A stretch of 20,958 bases of DNA, from assembly GCA_034172985.1 (NCBI GenBank), contig JAXFDY010000129.1, positions 1 to 20,958 on the forward strand. The letters are read 5' to 3'. The notes beneath the pieces are model-generated. The model did not search any database. It saw only the letters and a list, made by a program, of their open reading frames with translations, and had not been told where the DNA came from. Source of the DNA: CAG-303 sp034172985. GTDB lineage: Bacteria > Bacillota > Clostridia > Lachnospirales > Lachnospiraceae. Below are positions 14,832 to 20,958 of this stretch, in pieces. Every line of letters begins with the position of its first letter. Position 1 is the stretch's first letter. A program made the translations under genes and the position numbers.

Positions 14832-15467
14832 ATGAAGAAAGCAATTTTAGCAACAAAAGTTGGTATGACTCAGATCTTCAATGAAGATGGTGCTTTAACA
14901 CCAGTTACAGTACTTCAGGCTGGTCCATGTGTTGTTACTCAGGTTAAGACAGTAGCAAACGATGGTTACAGTGCAGTACAGGTAGGCTTCGGAGATATCA
15001 GAGAAAAGTTAGTTAACAAACCGGTAAAAGGACATTTTGATAAGGCAGGAGTTCCTTATAAGAGATTTGTAAGAGAATTCAGATTCGAAGATGCTGAAAA
15101 TTATTCAGTAAAAGATGAAATCAAAGCTGATATCTTTGCTGCAGGCGATAAGGTTGATGCAACTGCTATTTCAAAGGGTAAAGGATTCCAGGGTGCTATC
15201 AAGAGATTAGGCCAGTCCAGAGGACCTATGGCTCATGGTTCTAAGTTCCACAGACACCAGGGTTCAAATGGTGCTTGTTCAAGCCCATCTAAGGTATTCA
15301 AAGGAAAAGGAATGCCAGGACATATGGGTTCAAAGAAGATTACAATCCAGAACCTTGAAATTGTCAGAGTTGATGCAGAAAACAACTTAATCCTTGTAAA
15401 AGGTGCAGTTCCGGGACCAAAGAAAGCAATGGTTACAATTAAGGAAACTGTTAAGTCAGGCAAATAG
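14832..15467 (+). CDS. rplC: 50S ribosomal protein L3
   Basis: L3 (211 residues) is an early-assembly 50S protein whose extension reaches toward the peptidyl transferase centre. It shows MKKAILATKVGMTQIFNEDG at the N-terminus. The central extension has KGKGFQGAIKRLG, GPMAHGSKFHRHQGS and FKGKGMPGHMG, and the C-terminal barrel includes ILVKGAVPGPKK. AGGAGGT precedes the ATG by 6 bases. Its ribosome binding site touches a hairpin in the long spacer behind rpsJ. rplD follows after 25 bases. Confidence 0.98.
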   Translation: MKKAILATKVGMTQIFNEDGALTPVTVLQAGPCVVTQVKTVANDGYSAVQVGFGDIREKLVNKPVKGHFDKAGVPYKRFVREFRFEDAENYSVKDEIKADIFAAGDKVDATAISKGKGFQGAIKRLGQSRGPMAHGSKFHRHQGSNGACSSPSKVFKGKGMPGHMGSKKITIQNLEIVRVDAENNLILVKGAVPGPKKAMVTIKETVKSGK

Positions 15468-15492
15468 GTATTAGGGAAGGAGGAACAATCAA

Positions 15493-16113
15493 ATGTCAAA
15501 AGTATCTGTATATAATATGGAAGGACAGCAGGTTGGAGAAATGGAACTTAACGACGCAGTATTTGGCGTAGAAGTTAATGAACATTTAGTAAATCAGGCA
15601 GTAAAGCTTCAGCTTGCAAATAATCGTCAGGGCACACAGAGCGCAAAGACACGTTCAGAAGTGAGCGGTGGCGGAAGAAAGCCTTGGAAGCAGAAGGGTA
15701 CAGGCCACGCAAGACAGGGTTCAACAAGAGCTCCACAGTGGACAGGCGGCGGTATTGTATTTGCTCCAAAGCCAAGAGATTATTCATTCAAGATGAATAA
15801 GAAAGAGAAGAGATTGGCTCTTAAGTCAGCATTGACATCAAGAGTTCAGGAAAATAAATTTATCGTTGTAGATGCAATTAAGATGGATGAAATCAAGACA
15901 AAGACATTTGTTAAGGCTTTAGACAACTTAAAAGTATCAAAAGCATTAGTAGTTTTAAATGAAAATGATCAGAATGTTATTGCATCAGCAAAGAACATTC
16001 CTACTGTAAAGACAGCTTTGACAAACACAATCAATGTATATGATATCTTAAAGTATGATACACTTGTGATTGATAAAGCAGCTGTAGCAACCATCGAGGA
16101 GGTGTACGCATAA
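15493..16113 (+). CDS. rplD: 50S ribosomal protein L4
   Basis: L4 (206 residues) binds 23S rRNA, and its loop lines the exit tunnel. In several bacteria it is also the feedback repressor of the S10 operon leader. Conserved segments are TRSEVSGGGRKPWKQKGTGH followed by ARQGS (the tunnel loop, about 53-77), GGGIVFAPKPRDYS and the C-terminal domain ending AAVATIEEVYA. Its ATG has AAGGAGGAACA upstream. The stop overlaps the rplW start by one base (TAATG), suggesting translational coupling. If L4 controls the operon here, the leader at 14031-14246 is the expected target. Confidence 0.98.
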   Translation: MSKVSVYNMEGQQVGEMELNDAVFGVEVNEHLVNQAVKLQLANNRQGTQSAKTRSEVSGGGRKPWKQKGTGHARQGSTRAPQWTGGGIVFAPKPRDYSFKMNKKEKRLALKSALTSRVQENKFIVVDAIKMDEIKTKTFVKALDNLKVSKALVVLNENDQNVIASAKNIPTVKTALTNTINVYDILKYDTLVIDKAAVATIEEVYA

Positions 16114-16412
16114 TGGCAGACGTAAAATACTATGATGTAATCCTCAAGCCTGTAATCACAGAAAAGAGCATGAATGATATGGCTGAAAAGAAATATACAT
16201 TCTATGTTCATACAGAGGCTACAAAGACACAGATTAAAGATGCTGTAGAGAAAATGTTCGAAGGAACAAAGGTTGCCAAGGTTAATACAATGAACTTAGA
16301 CGGAAAGACTAAGAGACGTGGAAGAACAGTTGGTAAGACAGCAGCAAGAAAGAAAGCTATCGTACAGTTAACAGAGGATAGCAAGGAAATTGAAATTTTC
16401 CAGGGACTGTAA
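16113..16412 (+). CDS. rplW: 50S ribosomal protein L23
   Basis: L23 (99 residues) sits at the polypeptide exit and docks trigger factor and the signal recognition particle. It begins with the family motif VILKPVITEKSMNDMAEKKY. The basic loop is NTMNLDGKTKRRGRTVGKTA and the C-terminus is EIEIFQGL. The AGGAGGTG ribosome binding site lies within the end of rplD. A 116-base spacer with two hairpins follows before rplB. Confidence 0.97.
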   Translation: MADVKYYDVILKPVITEKSMNDMAEKKYTFYVHTEATKTQIKDAVEKMFEGTKVAKVNTMNLDGKTKRRGRTVGKTAARKKAIVQLTEDSKEIEIFQGL

Positions 16413-16424
16413 GATTTTAAACAG

Positions 16425-16498
16425 GCAGTATGATAAATCTCTCAAGTATATACTGCGCCCCTGCTTAAGAAAAAGTTACTCAGTTATTTAGGCGGGGA
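16425..16498 (+). other. Two hairpins in the rplW-rplB spacer
   Basis: GCAGTAT near 16426 pairs with ATACTGC near 16451. Next to it CCCCTGCTTAA pairs with TTAGGCGGGG (ending at 16498), with one bulged T and one G-U. The tail is A-rich, not a T-tract, so these look like processing or translational-control structures, not a terminator. Confidence 0.45.
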
Positions 16499-16528
16499 AG
16501 AATAATATCAGAAAAGGAGAATAAGAAA

Positions 16529-17371
16529 ATGGGAATTAAGACATATAACCCATATACACCTTCCAGAAGAAATATGACAGGTCTTGACTTCGCAGAAATC
16601 ACAAAGTCAACTCCAGAGAAGTCATTAACAGTTTCTTTGAAGAAGAACTCGGGTAGAAATAACCAGGGTAAAATCACAGTAAGACATCGCGGTGGCGGTT
16701 CAAGAAGAAAATATAGAATTATCGACTTCAAGAGAAGAAAAGACGGAATTCCGGCAACTGTTATCGGTATCGAATACGATCCAAACAGAACAGCAAATAT
16801 CGCTTTAATCTGCTATGCAGATGGTGAAAAGTCATACATCCTTGCTCCTAACGGACTTACAGATGGTATGAAAGTAATGAGCGGTCCTGATGCTGAAATC
16901 AGAGTAGGTAACTGCTTACCACTTGAAGCAATCCCAGTTGGTACAGAAGTACACAACGTTGAATTATATCCGGGCAAGGGCGGACAGCTCGTTCGTTCAG
17001 CCGGCAACTCAGCTCAGCTTATGGCTAAGGAAGGCAAATATGCTACACTTAGATTACCATCAGGCGAAATGAGAATGGTTCCAATCATCTGCCGTGCAAC
17101 AATCGGTCAGGTTGGTAACGTAGAACACGACTTAGTAAACATTGGTAAAGCAGGACGTAAGCGTAACATGGGTATCAGACCTACAGTTCGTGGTTCTGTA
17201 ATGAATCCTAATGACCATCCACACGGTGGTGGTGAAGGTAAGACTGGTATCGGTCGTCCAGGTCCATGTACACCATGGGGCAAGCCAGCACTTGGATTAA
17301 AGACAAGAAAGAAGAACAAGCAGTCTAACAAGCTCATCGTAAGAAGAAGAGACGGCAAGAACATGAAATAA
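16529..17371 (+). CDS. rplB: 50S ribosomal protein L2
   Basis: L2 (280 residues, usual length about 275) is a core 50S protein near the peptidyl transferase centre, needed for subunit joining. It has YNPYTPSRRNMTGLDF at the N-terminus, GKITVRHRGGGSRRKYRIID, the central GTEVHNVELYPGKGGQLVRS and the conserved NPNDHPHGGGEGKTGIGRPG near the C-terminus, whose histidine cluster is the functional hallmark. AAAAGGAGA precedes the ATG. rpsS follows after 12 bases. Confidence 0.98.
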   Translation: MGIKTYNPYTPSRRNMTGLDFAEITKSTPEKSLTVSLKKNSGRNNQGKITVRHRGGGSRRKYRIIDFKRRKDGIPATVIGIEYDPNRTANIALICYADGEKSYILAPNGLTDGMKVMSGPDAEIRVGNCLPLEAIPVGTEVHNVELYPGKGGQLVRSAGNSAQLMAKEGKYATLRLPSGEMRMVPIICRATIGQVGNVEHDLVNIGKAGRKRNMGIRPTVRGSVMNPNDHPHGGGEGKTGIGRPGPCTPWGKPALGLKTRKKNKQSNKLIVRRRDGKNMK

Positions 17372-17383
17372 GGAGGATTACCA

Positions 17384-17662
17384 ATGGCTAGATCATTAAA
17401 AAAGGGACCATTTGCGGATGAAAGCTTACTTAAAAAAGTAGAAGCAATGAATGCGTCAGGACAGAAGTCAGTTATTAAGACTTGGTCACGTCGTTCAACA
17501 ATCTTCCCACAGATGGTAGGACATACAATTGCTGTACATGATGGAAGAAAGCATGTACCAGTATATGTAACAGAAGACATGGTTGGACATAAACTCGGCG
17601 AGTTCGTAGCAACAAGAACTTACAGAGGACATGGAAAAGACGAAAAGAAGGCTAGACGTTAG
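17384..17662 (+). CDS. rpsS: 30S ribosomal protein S19
   Basis: S19 (92 residues) binds 16S rRNA in the 30S head together with S13. Canonical motifs are RSLKKGPFADESLLKKVE at the N-terminus, IKTWSRRSTIFPQMVGHTIA in the middle and GHKLGEFVATRTYRGHGK near the end. AAGGAGGATTACCA precedes the ATG. Confidence 0.98.
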   Translation: MARSLKKGPFADESLLKKVEAMNASGQKSVIKTWSRRSTIFPQMVGHTIAVHDGRKHVPVYVTEDMVGHKLGEFVATRTYRGHGKDEKKARR

Positions 17663-17693
17663 TTTTTAGAATTTTGAAAGGAGGTATTCATCC

Positions 17694-18080
17694 ATGGCAA
17701 AGGGACATAGAAGCCAGATTAAGAGAGAAAGAAACGCTGTTAAGGATACAAGACCATCAGCAAAACTTTCATATGCTAGAATATCAGTTCAGAAAGCATG
17801 CTTCGTATTGGACGCTATCAGAGGTAAGGACGTAGAGTCTGCTCTGGGTATCTTAGCTTACAATCCAAGATATGCATCTTCAGTAATAGAAAAATTATTA
17901 AAATCAGCAATTGCAAATGCTGAGAATAACCAGGGATTAAGCGCAGAGAACCTTTATATCGAGGAGTGCTATGCATCTCAGGGACCTATCATGAAGAGAA
18001 TCAAACCAAGAGCACAGGGTAGAGCATACAGAATCGAGAAGAGAATGTGTCATATCACTATCGTGCTTAACGAGAAATAG
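17694..18080 (+). CDS. rplV: 50S ribosomal protein L22
   Basis: L22 (128 residues) lines the exit tunnel with its beta-hairpin loop and is a known site of macrolide-resistance changes. The globular part includes SAKLSYARISVQKACFVLDA and NPRYASSVIEKLLKSAIANA. The hairpin is PIMKRIKPRAQGRAYRIEKR, near-consensus with no visible insertion or deletion. The N-terminal extension AKGHRSQIKRERNAVKDTR is typical of Clostridia. GAAAGGAGGT precedes the ATG. Confidence 0.97.
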   Translation: MAKGHRSQIKRERNAVKDTRPSAKLSYARISVQKACFVLDAIRGKDVESALGILAYNPRYASSVIEKLLKSAIANAENNQGLSAENLYIEECYASQGPIMKRIKPRAQGRAYRIEKRMCHITIVLNEK

Positions 18081-18101
18081 TATTAGAAAGGAGAACGCAA
18101 A

Positions 18102-18773
18102 ATGGGACAGAAAGTTAATCCTCACGGCTTAAGAGTCGGCGTTATTAAAGATTGGGATTCAAAATGGTATGCACCTAAGGCTGATTTTGCTGATAATCTT
18201 ATTGAAGATCAGAAGATCAGAAAGTACCTTAAGAATAAATTATACAGCGCTGGTGTTGCTAAGATTGAAATCGAAAGAGCATCAGATAGATGTAAAGTTA
18301 TCGTTCACACAGCTAAACCTGGTGTAGTTATCGGTAAGGGCGGTGCTGAAATCGAGAAACTGAAAGCAGAATTACAGAAGTTAACAGATAAGAAGTTAGT
18401 AGTAGACATCAAGGAAGTGAAGAAACCGGATAAGGATGCCCAGCTTGTTGCTGAAAACATCGCTCTTCAGTTAGAGAACCGTGTTTCATTCAGAAGAGCT
18501 ATGAAGTCTACAATGTCAAGAAGTATGAAGGCAGGAGCTAAGGGTATCAAGGCAGCTGTTTCAGGACGTTTAGGCGGCGCTGATATGGCTCGTGGAGAGT
18601 TCTACAGCGAAGGTACTATTCCACTTCAGACATTAAGAGCTGATATTGATTATGGTTTCGCTGAGGCAGACACTACTTATGGTAAGTTAGGTGTTAAGGT
18701 TTGGATTTACAAAGGCGAAGTACTTCCAACTAAGGCTGCTAAAGCAGATGTAAAGGAAGGGAGCGATAAATAA
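18102..18773 (+). CDS. rpsC: 30S ribosomal protein S3
   Basis: S3 (223 residues) forms part of the mRNA entry channel. It has the N-terminal GQKVNPHGLRVGVIKDWDSK, a KH domain with the motif GVVIGKGGAEIEKLK and a C-terminal domain with GRLGGADMARGE and TYGKLGVKVWIYKGE. The tail is short and charged. GAAAGGAGAACGC precedes the ATG. The stop overlaps the rplP start by one base (TAATG). Confidence 0.98.
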   Translation: MGQKVNPHGLRVGVIKDWDSKWYAPKADFADNLIEDQKIRKYLKNKLYSAGVAKIEIERASDRCKVIVHTAKPGVVIGKGGAEIEKLKAELQKLTDKKLVVDIKEVKKPDKDAQLVAENIALQLENRVSFRRAMKSTMSRSMKAGAKGIKAAVSGRLGGADMARGEFYSEGTIPLQTLRADIDYGFAEADTTYGKLGVKVWIYKGEVLPTKAAKADVKEGSDK

Positions 18774-19210
18774 TGTTAATGCCAAAGAGAGTTAAGCGTC
18801 GTAAACAGTTCCGTGGTACTATGACAGGTAAGGCCTTAAGAGGCAACAAGATTACTTACGGTGAATATGGTATTGTCGCTTTAGAACCAGCATGGATTAA
18901 ATCAAACCAGATTGAAGCTGCCCGTATTGCTATGACACGTTATATCAAGCGTGGTGGTAAAGTTTGGATTAAAATATTCCCAGATAAACCAGTAACTACA
19001 AAACCAGCAGAAACTCGTATGGGTTCCGGTAAAGGAACACTCGAATACTGGGTTGCAGTTGTTAAGCCAGGACGTGTATTGTTTGAAATCGCAGGCGTTT
19101 CAGAAGAAGTTGCCAGAGAAGCTTTACGTCTTGCTACACACAAGTTACCAGTTAAGTGTAAGATCGTTTCTCGTGCAGATTTAGAAGGCGGTGATAACAG
19201 TGAAAATTAA
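18773..19210 (+). CDS. rplP: 50S ribosomal protein L16
   Basis: L16 (145 residues) contacts the A-site tRNA elbow region of the 50S. The MLMPKRVKRRKQFRG start is typical of the family and supports the ATG at 18773, with GGAAGGGAG upstream, over an in-frame ATG at 18779. Conserved segments include EAARIAMTRYIKRGGKVWIK, RMGSGKGTLEYWVAVVKPGR and ALRLATHKLPVKCKIV. It overlaps rpsC by one base and the following rpmC by 11 bases. Confidence 0.97.
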   Translation: MLMPKRVKRRKQFRGTMTGKALRGNKITYGEYGIVALEPAWIKSNQIEAARIAMTRYIKRGGKVWIKIFPDKPVTTKPAETRMGSGKGTLEYWVAVVKPGRVLFEIAGVSEEVAREALRLATHKLPVKCKIVSRADLEGGDNSEN

Positions 19211-19403
19211 TAAATATGTAGAAGATTTAAAGGCAAAATCAGCTGCAGAATTAAATGATGAATTAGTAGCTGCTAAAAAGGAACTTTTCAATTTGAGATT
19301 CCAGAACGCAACAAATCAGTTGGATAATACTAGCAGAATTAAAGAAGTTAGAAAGAACATTGCAAGAATCCAGACAGTTATGTCAGAAATGGCTTCAAAG
19401 TAA
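19200..19403 (+). CDS. rpmC: 50S ribosomal protein L29
   Basis: L29 (67 residues) is a small helical hairpin near the exit tunnel. The likely start is the GTG at 19200 (reading MKINKYVEDLKAKS), with GGCGGTGA just upstream inside the end of rplP; another in-frame GTG at 19191 would add three residues. The conserved core is ELFNLRFQNATNQLDNTSRI followed by KEVRKNIARIQTV. The 11-base overlap with rplP suggests coupled translation. Confidence 0.95.
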   Translation: MKINKYVEDLKAKSAAELNDELVAAKKELFNLRFQNATNQLDNTSRIKEVRKNIARIQTVMSEMASK

Positions 19404-19444
19404 TTATTAATTGATTTTGGGAATCTGAGAAAGGAGACAGTATC

Positions 19445-19699
19445 GTGGAAAGAAATTTAAGAAAAACACGTATCGGTAAAGTCGTAAGCGACAAGATGGA
19501 TAAGACAATCGTTGTAGCAGTTCAGGATAACGTAAAGCATCCATTATATAAGAAGATTGTAAAAAGAACATATAAATTAAAAGCTCATGATGAAAATAAC
19601 GAATGCGGTATCGGTGATACAGTAAAAGTTATGGAAACAAGACCATTATCTAAGGATAAGAGATGGAGACTTGTAGAAATCGTTGAGAAGGCTAGATAG
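19445..19699 (+). CDS. rpsQ: 30S ribosomal protein S17
   Basis: S17 (84 residues) is an OB-fold primary 16S rRNA binder. It starts with GTG at 19445, preceded by GAAAGGAGAC. Canonical elements are RNLRKTRIGKVVSDKMDKTI and then VVAVQDNVKHPLYKKIVKRT, followed by the loop KAHDENNECGIGDTVKVMET and RPLSKDKRWRLVEIVEKAR. Confidence 0.97.
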   Translation: MERNLRKTRIGKVVSDKMDKTIVVAVQDNVKHPLYKKIVKRTYKLKAHDENNECGIGDTVKVMETRPLSKDKRWRLVEIVEKAR

Positions 19700-19716
19700 T
19701 AGAAAGGAGTATTATT

Positions 19717-20085
19717 ATGATTCAGCAGGAAACAAGACTTAAAGTCGCTGATAATACAGGCGCTAAGGAATTGCTTTGTATCAGAGTAATGGGCGGTTCT
19801 ACTAGAAGATATGCAAACATCGGTGACGTTATTGTTGCTTCTGTCAAAGAAGCAACACCAGGCGGTGTTGTTAAAAAAGGTGATGTAGTTAAGGCCGTAG
19901 TTGTTCGTTCTGTTAAGGGCGCACGCCGTAAAGATGGTTCATACATCAAATTTGATGAGAACGCTGCTGTTATTATTAAAGATGACAAGACTCCAAGAGG
20001 AACTCGTATCTTTGGACCAGTAGCAAGAGAGCTAAGAGATAAACAGTTTATGAAAATTGTTTCTTTAGCACCTGAAGTATTATAG
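19717..20085 (+). CDS. rplN: 50S ribosomal protein L14
   Basis: L14 (122 residues, the standard length) lies at the subunit interface. It begins MIQQETRLKVADNTGAKELL and has IRVMGGSTRRYANIGDVIVA, VRSVKGARRKDGSYIKFDEN and the C-terminal FGPVARELRDKQFMKIVSLA. GAAAGGAGTA precedes the ATG. It is the first gene of the spc part of the cluster and continues without a promoter gap from rpsQ (17 bases). Confidence 0.98.
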   Translation: MIQQETRLKVADNTGAKELLCIRVMGGSTRRYANIGDVIVASVKEATPGGVVKKGDVVKAVVVRSVKGARRKDGSYIKFDENAAVIIKDDKTPRGTRIFGPVARELRDKQFMKIVSLAPEVL

Positions 20086-20098
20086 GAGGTGTAGGACA

Positions 20099-20410
20099 GT
20101 GTCAGCTAAGAAGATTAAAAAAGGTGATCTCGTAAGAGTTATTGCCGGTAAAGATAAAGATAAAGAAGGCAAGGTAATGTCTGTAAACGCAAAAGATAAC
20201 ACTGTACTTGTGGAAGGAATCAACATGGTTTCCAAACACACAAAGCCAAATGCTCAGAACCAGACAGGTGGCATTATAAGCCAGGAGGCTTCTATTGATA
20301 TTTCAAATGTTATGTTAGTAGTAGACGGAGAAGTAACAAGAGTTGGTTTCAAAGTAGAAGATGGTAAAAAAGTACGTGTTGCTAAGAAGAGCGGCAAGGT
20401 AATTGATTAA
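20099..20410 (+). CDS. rplX: 50S ribosomal protein L24
   Basis: L24 (103 residues) starts 50S assembly. The start is a GTG at 20099 after AGGAGGTGTAGGACA. The KOW motif is KGDLVRVIAGKDKDKEGKVM (about 8-27). NMVSKHTKPNAQNQTGGIIS and the HVSNV-like DISNVMLV follow, then GFKVEDGKKVRVAKKSG. rplE follows after 20 bases. Confidence 0.97.
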   Translation: MSAKKIKKGDLVRVIAGKDKDKEGKVMSVNAKDNTVLVEGINMVSKHTKPNAQNQTGGIISQEASIDISNVMLVVDGEVTRVGFKVEDGKKVRVAKKSGKVID

Positions 20411-20430
20411 TTAGAGAGGAGGACCTAACG

Positions 20431-20958
20431 TTGAGCAGACTTAAAGACACTTACAATAATGAGATTGTAGATGCAATGATGAAAAAGTTTGGATACAAGA
20501 ATGTAATGCAGGTACCTAAGCTTGATAAAATTGTTATAAATATGGGCGTTGGCGAAGCAAAAGACAATGCGAAGGTGTTAGATTCAGCTGTTAAGGATCT
20601 TGAGACTATCTCAGGACAGAAAGCTGTTCTTACAAGAGCAAAGAAATCAGTCGCTAACTTCAAGATCAGAGAAGGTCTTGCAATTGGTTGTAAGGTTACA
20701 CTTAGAGGTGAAAAGATGTATGAGTTCCTTGATCGTCTCGTAAATCTTTCATTACCACGTGTACGTGACTTCAGAGGTGTAAACCCTAATTCATTTGACG
20801 GAAGAGGAAATTATGCTCTCGGAATTAAAGAACAGATTATCTTCCCAGAAATCGAATACGATAAGGTTGATAAAGTAAGAGGTATGGATATTATCTTTGT
20901 AACCACAGCAAAGACTGATGAAGAAGCTCGTGAATTATTGACATTATTTAATATGCCG
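20431..20958 (+). CDS. rplE: 50S ribosomal protein L5, cut by the window end
   Basis: L5 binds 5S rRNA in the central protuberance. The start is a rare TTG at 20431, with GAGAGGAGGACC upstream and the product beginning MSRLKDTYNNEIVDAMMKKF. Later segments are KLDKIVINMGVGEAKDNAKV, LTRAKKSVANFKIREGLAIG, LPRVRDFRGVNPNSFDGRGN and IFPEIEYDKVDKVRGMDI. The frame is open to the last base at ...LLTLFNMP (176 codons). Family length is about 179, so only a few residues are missing. Confidence 0.97.
   Translation, partial: MSRLKDTYNNEIVDAMMKKFGYKNVMQVPKLDKIVINMGVGEAKDNAKVLDSAVKDLETISGQKAVLTRAKKSVANFKIREGLAIGCKVTLRGEKMYEFLDRLVNLSLPRVRDFRGVNPNSFDGRGNYALGIKEQIIFPEIEYDKVDKVRGMDIIFVTTAKTDEEARELLTLFNMP

Noticed and set aside
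1..20958. CRISPR arrays, tRNA or rRNA genes, phage or defence modules
   Set aside because: No regularly spaced direct repeats, no tRNA or rRNA sequence, and no recognisable phage or defence protein were found; the repeats present are inverted-repeat elements.

Overview
The window is low-GC DNA with strong AGGAGG-type ribosome binding sites and sigma-A-like promoters. Its gene families (TnpV, an LmrCD-like ABC pair, DUF4342, and the S10 ribosomal operon in the standard Firmicute order) point to an anaerobic Clostridia member, most likely Lachnospiraceae. Genus cannot be fixed from the sequence alone.

Left part (1-7230). The first 82 bases are the start of a tnpV gene reading leftward out of the window, so a Tn4451-like mobile element or its remnant lies there. 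It abuts an APC amino acid permease that lacks its native N-terminus. Next comes an ABC exporter pair whose genes overlap by 8 bases; it reads as a heterodimer with one catalytically degenerate ATP site. Then a 330-base spacer holds a promoter, a terminator hairpin and a roughly 204-bp inverted-repeat element. It leads to a sodium:alanine symporter (AGCS family) with an unusual soluble insert of about 100 residues.

Middle part (7280-13930). A DUF4342 membrane protein, an OmpR-type response regulator and a sensor histidine kinase form a probable three-gene operon behind an extended -10 promoter. A CstA-type transporter follows with its own promoter and an operator-like palindrome. It converges with an RlmI-like SAM methyltransferase on the minus strand across a shared bidirectional terminator. 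The spacer beyond the methyltransferase holds a second, unrelated inverted-repeat element (168 bp, 26-bp perfect arms, 12-bp flanking direct repeats), a possibly frameshifted small ORF, and a DUF4234/DUF2752 membrane-protein gene pair.

Right part (13996-20958). This is the S10-spc ribosomal protein cluster: rpsJ, rplC, rplD, rplW, rplB, rpsS, rplV, rpsC, rplP, rpmC, rpsQ, rplN, rplX and rplE. The last gene is cut by the window end. A clear promoter and a strongly structured leader of about 230 nt precede rpsJ. A second structured spacer of 250 nt, far longer than the other spacers in the cluster, separates rpsJ from rplC, and a 116-nt spacer with two hairpins separates rplW from rplB. These are candidate sites of ribosomal-protein autoregulation or RNA processing.

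No wholly new multi-gene system is evident. The most distinctive items are the two inverted-repeat elements, the insert in the AGCS symporter, the S10-operon RNA structures and the tnpV/permease junction.
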